A stretch of DNA of 64,000 nt, taken from positions 2,335,501 through 2,399,500 of the forward strand of contig NZ_CP114035.2 of NCBI RefSeq assembly GCF_026898135.2. Direction: 5' to 3'. This stretch comes from Pseudomonas fortuita (GTDB taxonomy: Bacteria > Pseudomonadota > Gammaproteobacteria > Pseudomonadales > Pseudomonadaceae). Both the position numbers and the translations under genes were made by a program. Of this stretch, positions 61,816 through 64,000 are shown in pieces (position 1 is the first letter of the stretch; each line of letters begins with the position of its first letter). The notes beneath the pieces are model-generated. The model saw only the letters and a list, made by a program, of their open reading frames with translations. It made no database searches and was not told where the DNA came from.

Positions 61816-62226
61816 TCACCTCACTCGGGTGTAGCGGTTGTGCCCGTTGACCATCAGCTCGAGCTGCAGGTGCTCTGCGTGGTTGTTGACCTGGACCAGG
61901 CAATCCAGCCTGAAATGCAGCTCTAGCGGCGTATGAGCATCGGGCACTGCTTTGAGCGTGCGTATCTGTATGCGTGGCTCGAAGCGCTGTAGGGTGCGGC
62001 GGATATCCGCGCTCACCTGTACAAGCAGGTCGCCGTTGTTCACGTCATGCCCGTTGAAGTCGCGCAGGCCCAGCTCAGGGCTGCTCTGGGAGCACCCCAG
62101 GCGGGCATTCAGCAGCGTTTCGAGGTGGCACTTGATGGCGGCGAACTTGTGGGAAGCGCTCTCCCGTCGGGAAGGTTCCCGGCTGGTATCCTGATCCCGC
62201 ATCAAACGATCAAAAAGACCACTCAT
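61816..62226 (-). CDS. tssE: T6SS baseplate protein TssE (gp25-like)
   Basis: 136 residues, gp25-like lysozyme-family wedge protein. GLFDRLM at the start, ETLLNARLGC, GLRDFNGHD and ALKAVPD-type RTLKAVPDAHTPLELHFRLDC near the end. ATG overlaps the tssC stop (ATGA). It starts sheath polymerisation on the baseplate. Confidence 0.92.
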   Translation of the reverse strand: MSGLFDRLMRDQDTSREPSRRESASHKFAAIKCHLETLLNARLGCSQSSPELGLRDFNGHDVNNGDLLVQVSADIRRTLQRFEPRIQIRTLKAVPDAHTPLELHFRLDCLVQVNNHAEHLQLELMVNGHNRYTRVR

Positions 62227-63713
62227 TGCGTATCGAGCCGACCGACCAGGGAGATTTCGAAATTCGCGCCCATGTACTTGAAGTGCGGGCGCACGGCGAG
62301 CGAAACCTGGTACCAGCCTGGGTCACCGGCAACATCCGAGACCTCGATTCTGGCGGCTCGCAGTGGCCGGCGGCTGCGAACGTCGGCAGATGGATTCTCC
62401 TGGTCGGCGACGTACTGCTTGATCCATTTGTTCAACTCGGACTCAAGGTCACGGCGCTCCTTCCAGCTACCGATCTGCTCGCGCTGTAACACCTTGATGT
62501 AGTGAGCCAGCCGGTTGACGATGAACAGGTAGGGCAACTGGGTACCCAGCTTGTAGTTGGTCTGAGCCTCCAGACCCTCGGGGGTTTTCGGGAAGTTCTT
62601 GGGCTTTTGCACCGAGTTGGCCGAGAAAAACGCCGCGTTGTCGCTGTCTTTGCGCATGGTCAGGGCGATGAGGCCCTCTTCGGCCAGTTCGAATTCCTTG
62701 CGGTCGGATATCAGCACCTCGGTAGGAATCTTGGCCTGCAACTGGCCGAGGGATTCGTACAGGTGAACCGGTAAGTCTTCGACGGCGCCGCCCGATTGTG
62801 GGCCGATGATGTTCGGGCACCAGCGGTAGCGGGCGAAGCTGTCATTGATGCAGCTGGCCAACAGAAACGCAGAATTGCCCCACAGGTAGTTGTCGTGCTG
62901 CCCGGCGATATCTTCGTCGTGGTTGAAGCTCTGGATCGGTTGTTCCTGCGGGTGGTAAGCGGAACGAAGCATGAAGCGAGGCCCGGCCAAGGCGACGTGG
63001 CGGGCGTCTTCGCTTTCACGAAATGCACGCCACTTGGCATGCCGTGGGCCGGCGAAGAGGTCTTTTATTTCCTTGAGGTTGGGCAGCTCCTCGAAACTGC
63101 TCAAGTTGAAGAACTCGGGGGCAGGTGCGGCAAGAAATGGAGCATGGGACATGGCGCCAACGGAGGCCATGTAACTCAGCAGCTTGATATCAGGGGAAGA
63201 GGGGCCGAAGTTGTAGTTGCCAACCATGGCCGCAACCGGCTCTCCCCCGAATTGGCCGTAACCTGCGGTGTAAACATGTTTGTAGATACCGCTGCAGGTA
63301 ATGTCCGCAGCATTTTCGAAGTCGTCCAGCAGGTCCTCTTTACTGGCATGCAAGATTTCGAGCTTGATGTTTTCCCTGAAGTCCGTGCGGTCGACCAGAA
63401 GTTTCAGGCTGCGCCATGATGATTCGAGCTGCTGGAACTCAGGCTGATGCAGAATGGCATCCATCTGTTTGCCGAGTACCCGGTCGATTTCGGCAATCAT
63501 CTGGTCGGCCCGGTGCTTGTTGATCAGTTGATCCGGGTCATTGCTTTTGAGGATTTCGGCAATGAACGCAGATACGCCCTGCCTGGCAACCTGGTAGCCC
63601 TCTTGAGCAGGTACCAATTTGGTTTCTGCCATGATCTGGTCCAGCAAGGAGGTACTGCCCAACGTGTCGGTCGTTGCGTCAGTGGTGATGGTGGTGTTGC
63701 TTGGCTTAGGCAT
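62223..63713 (-). CDS. tssC: T6SS contractile sheath large subunit TssC (VipB)
   Basis: 496 residues. Conserved parts: LDxILHQPEFQQLESSWRSLKLLVDRTDFRENIKLEIL, GEPVAAMVGNYNFGPSSPD, YMASVGAMSHAPFLAAPAPEFF and the terminal FEISLVGRLD. GGAGC precedes the ATG at 63713. It makes the contractile sheath with TssB and is depolymerised by ClpV. Confidence 0.96.
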   Translation of the reverse strand: MPKPSNTTITTDATTDTLGSTSLLDQIMAETKLVPAQEGYQVARQGVSAFIAEILKSNDPDQLINKHRADQMIAEIDRVLGKQMDAILHQPEFQQLESSWRSLKLLVDRTDFRENIKLEILHASKEDLLDDFENAADITCSGIYKHVYTAGYGQFGGEPVAAMVGNYNFGPSSPDIKLLSYMASVGAMSHAPFLAAPAPEFFNLSSFEELPNLKEIKDLFAGPRHAKWRAFRESEDARHVALAGPRFMLRSAYHPQEQPIQSFNHDEDIAGQHDNYLWGNSAFLLASCINDSFARYRWCPNIIGPQSGGAVEDLPVHLYESLGQLQAKIPTEVLISDRKEFELAEEGLIALTMRKDSDNAAFFSANSVQKPKNFPKTPEGLEAQTNYKLGTQLPYLFIVNRLAHYIKVLQREQIGSWKERRDLESELNKWIKQYVADQENPSADVRSRRPLRAARIEVSDVAGDPGWYQVSLAVRPHFKYMGANFEISLVGRLDTQ

Positions 63714-63730
63714 GGGGACGCTCCGTTGTC

Positions 63731-64000
63731 TCAGTCTTTGTCGGGTGCTTCAAGCACCAGGTCCAGTTCTTGGGCGAGTTGTTTACGGGTCTGCTCGTTG
63801 TTAAGCAGGTGCTGCAGTTGCTTGCGGAAGGCGGGGACGTTGCCCAGCGGGCCTTTCAGGGCGACCAGCGCTTCACGCAGCTCCAGCAGCTTGTTCAGCT
63901 CAGGCACCTGGCGCGCGATCCGGTCCGGTCCGAAGTCGTTGATGGACCTGAACTGCAGGTGGACCGCCAGCTCGGCTTCCGGGGCGGTGCTGAGCCTGGA
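63731..64000 (-). CDS. tssB: T6SS contractile sheath small subunit TssB (VipA), partial
   Basis: The window edge cuts off the 5' part. The last 89 codons read on the minus strand contain LQFRSINDFGPDRIARQVPEL, LLELREALVALKGPLGN and FRKQLQHLL, matching the C-terminal half of TssB. TGA at 63731, 17 bases before the tssC start. Upstream T6SS genes are beyond the edge. Confidence 0.92.
   Translation of the reverse strand, partial: SRLSTAPEAELAVHLQFRSINDFGPDRIARQVPELNKLLELREALVALKGPLGNVPAFRKQLQHLLNNEQTRKQLAQELDLVLEAPDKD

Overview
The window looks like a chromosomal segment of a Pseudomonas of the P. putida type. The grounds are high GC, dense genes, typical Pseudomonas REP/BIME palindromes (for example near 3.4, 38.0 and 44.7-45.1 kb), an MvaT-family nucleoid protein, a PA0142-like 8-oxoguanine deaminase, a SpuC/PuuC-type polyamine route and many LysR/MFS gene pairs. 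No rRNA, tRNA, CRISPR array, integrase or insertion sequence was seen.

Layout. 0-12.7 kb: mixed envelope and efflux genes (a hydroxylase cut by the window edge, an AraC regulator, an MHS symporter, LysR, a TetR/DHA2 efflux pair, cptA), a decayed pqi-type lipid-transport operon at 5.86-6.64 kb, a 52-residue DUF2986 gene and a heme oxygenase. 12.7-20.9 kb: an operon with ATGA overlaps encoding ketopantoate-reductase-like, VOC, MaoC hydratase, CaiB CoA-transferase, AroE-like and AroQ-like proteins, followed by an MFS gene and divergent from a LysR gene. It looks like an uncharacterised catabolic pathway. 20-27 kb: LysR/SDR pair, then a purine module (NCS2 permease and 8-oxoguanine deaminase), a DHA1 exporter and LysR. 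27-32.3 kb: phnD-phnC-phnE and an iron alcohol dehydrogenase with a divergent LysR, plus a LysR remnant at the far end. 32.4-39.7 kb: ketoglutarate-semialdehyde dehydrogenase, then a polyamine-type set (APC permease, LuxR regulator, omega-transaminase, aldehyde dehydrogenase) with a large double-dyad inverted repeat in the divergent control region. 39.9-46.5 kb: a putative IclR regulon (FAD dehydrogenase, IclR, Gfo/Idh/MocA oxidoreductase, TIM-barrel protein, ACS-family transporter). Three near-identical 19-bp sites tie it together, and a 167-bp tandem BIME array interrupts it.

46.7-64 kb: a type VI secretion region on the minus strand. In transcription order it holds tssB (partial), C, E, F, G, an FHA gene, tssJ, K, L, hcp, vgrG, a DUF4123 adaptor, a VasX-like effector, a DUF6708 membrane protein (candidate immunity protein) and PAAR, followed by a lower-GC spacer and a divergent MvaT-like gene whose Shine-Dalgarno sequence lies in a hairpin. 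tssA, tssH and tssM are not in the window.

The strongest leads for undescribed biology are the AroE/AroQ/CoA operon, the IclR regulon with its repeated operator, the VgrG-linked effector module with its atypical MvaT paralogue, and the 35.6-kb double dyad. Functions are inferred from motifs and family resemblance read by eye; no searches were run.
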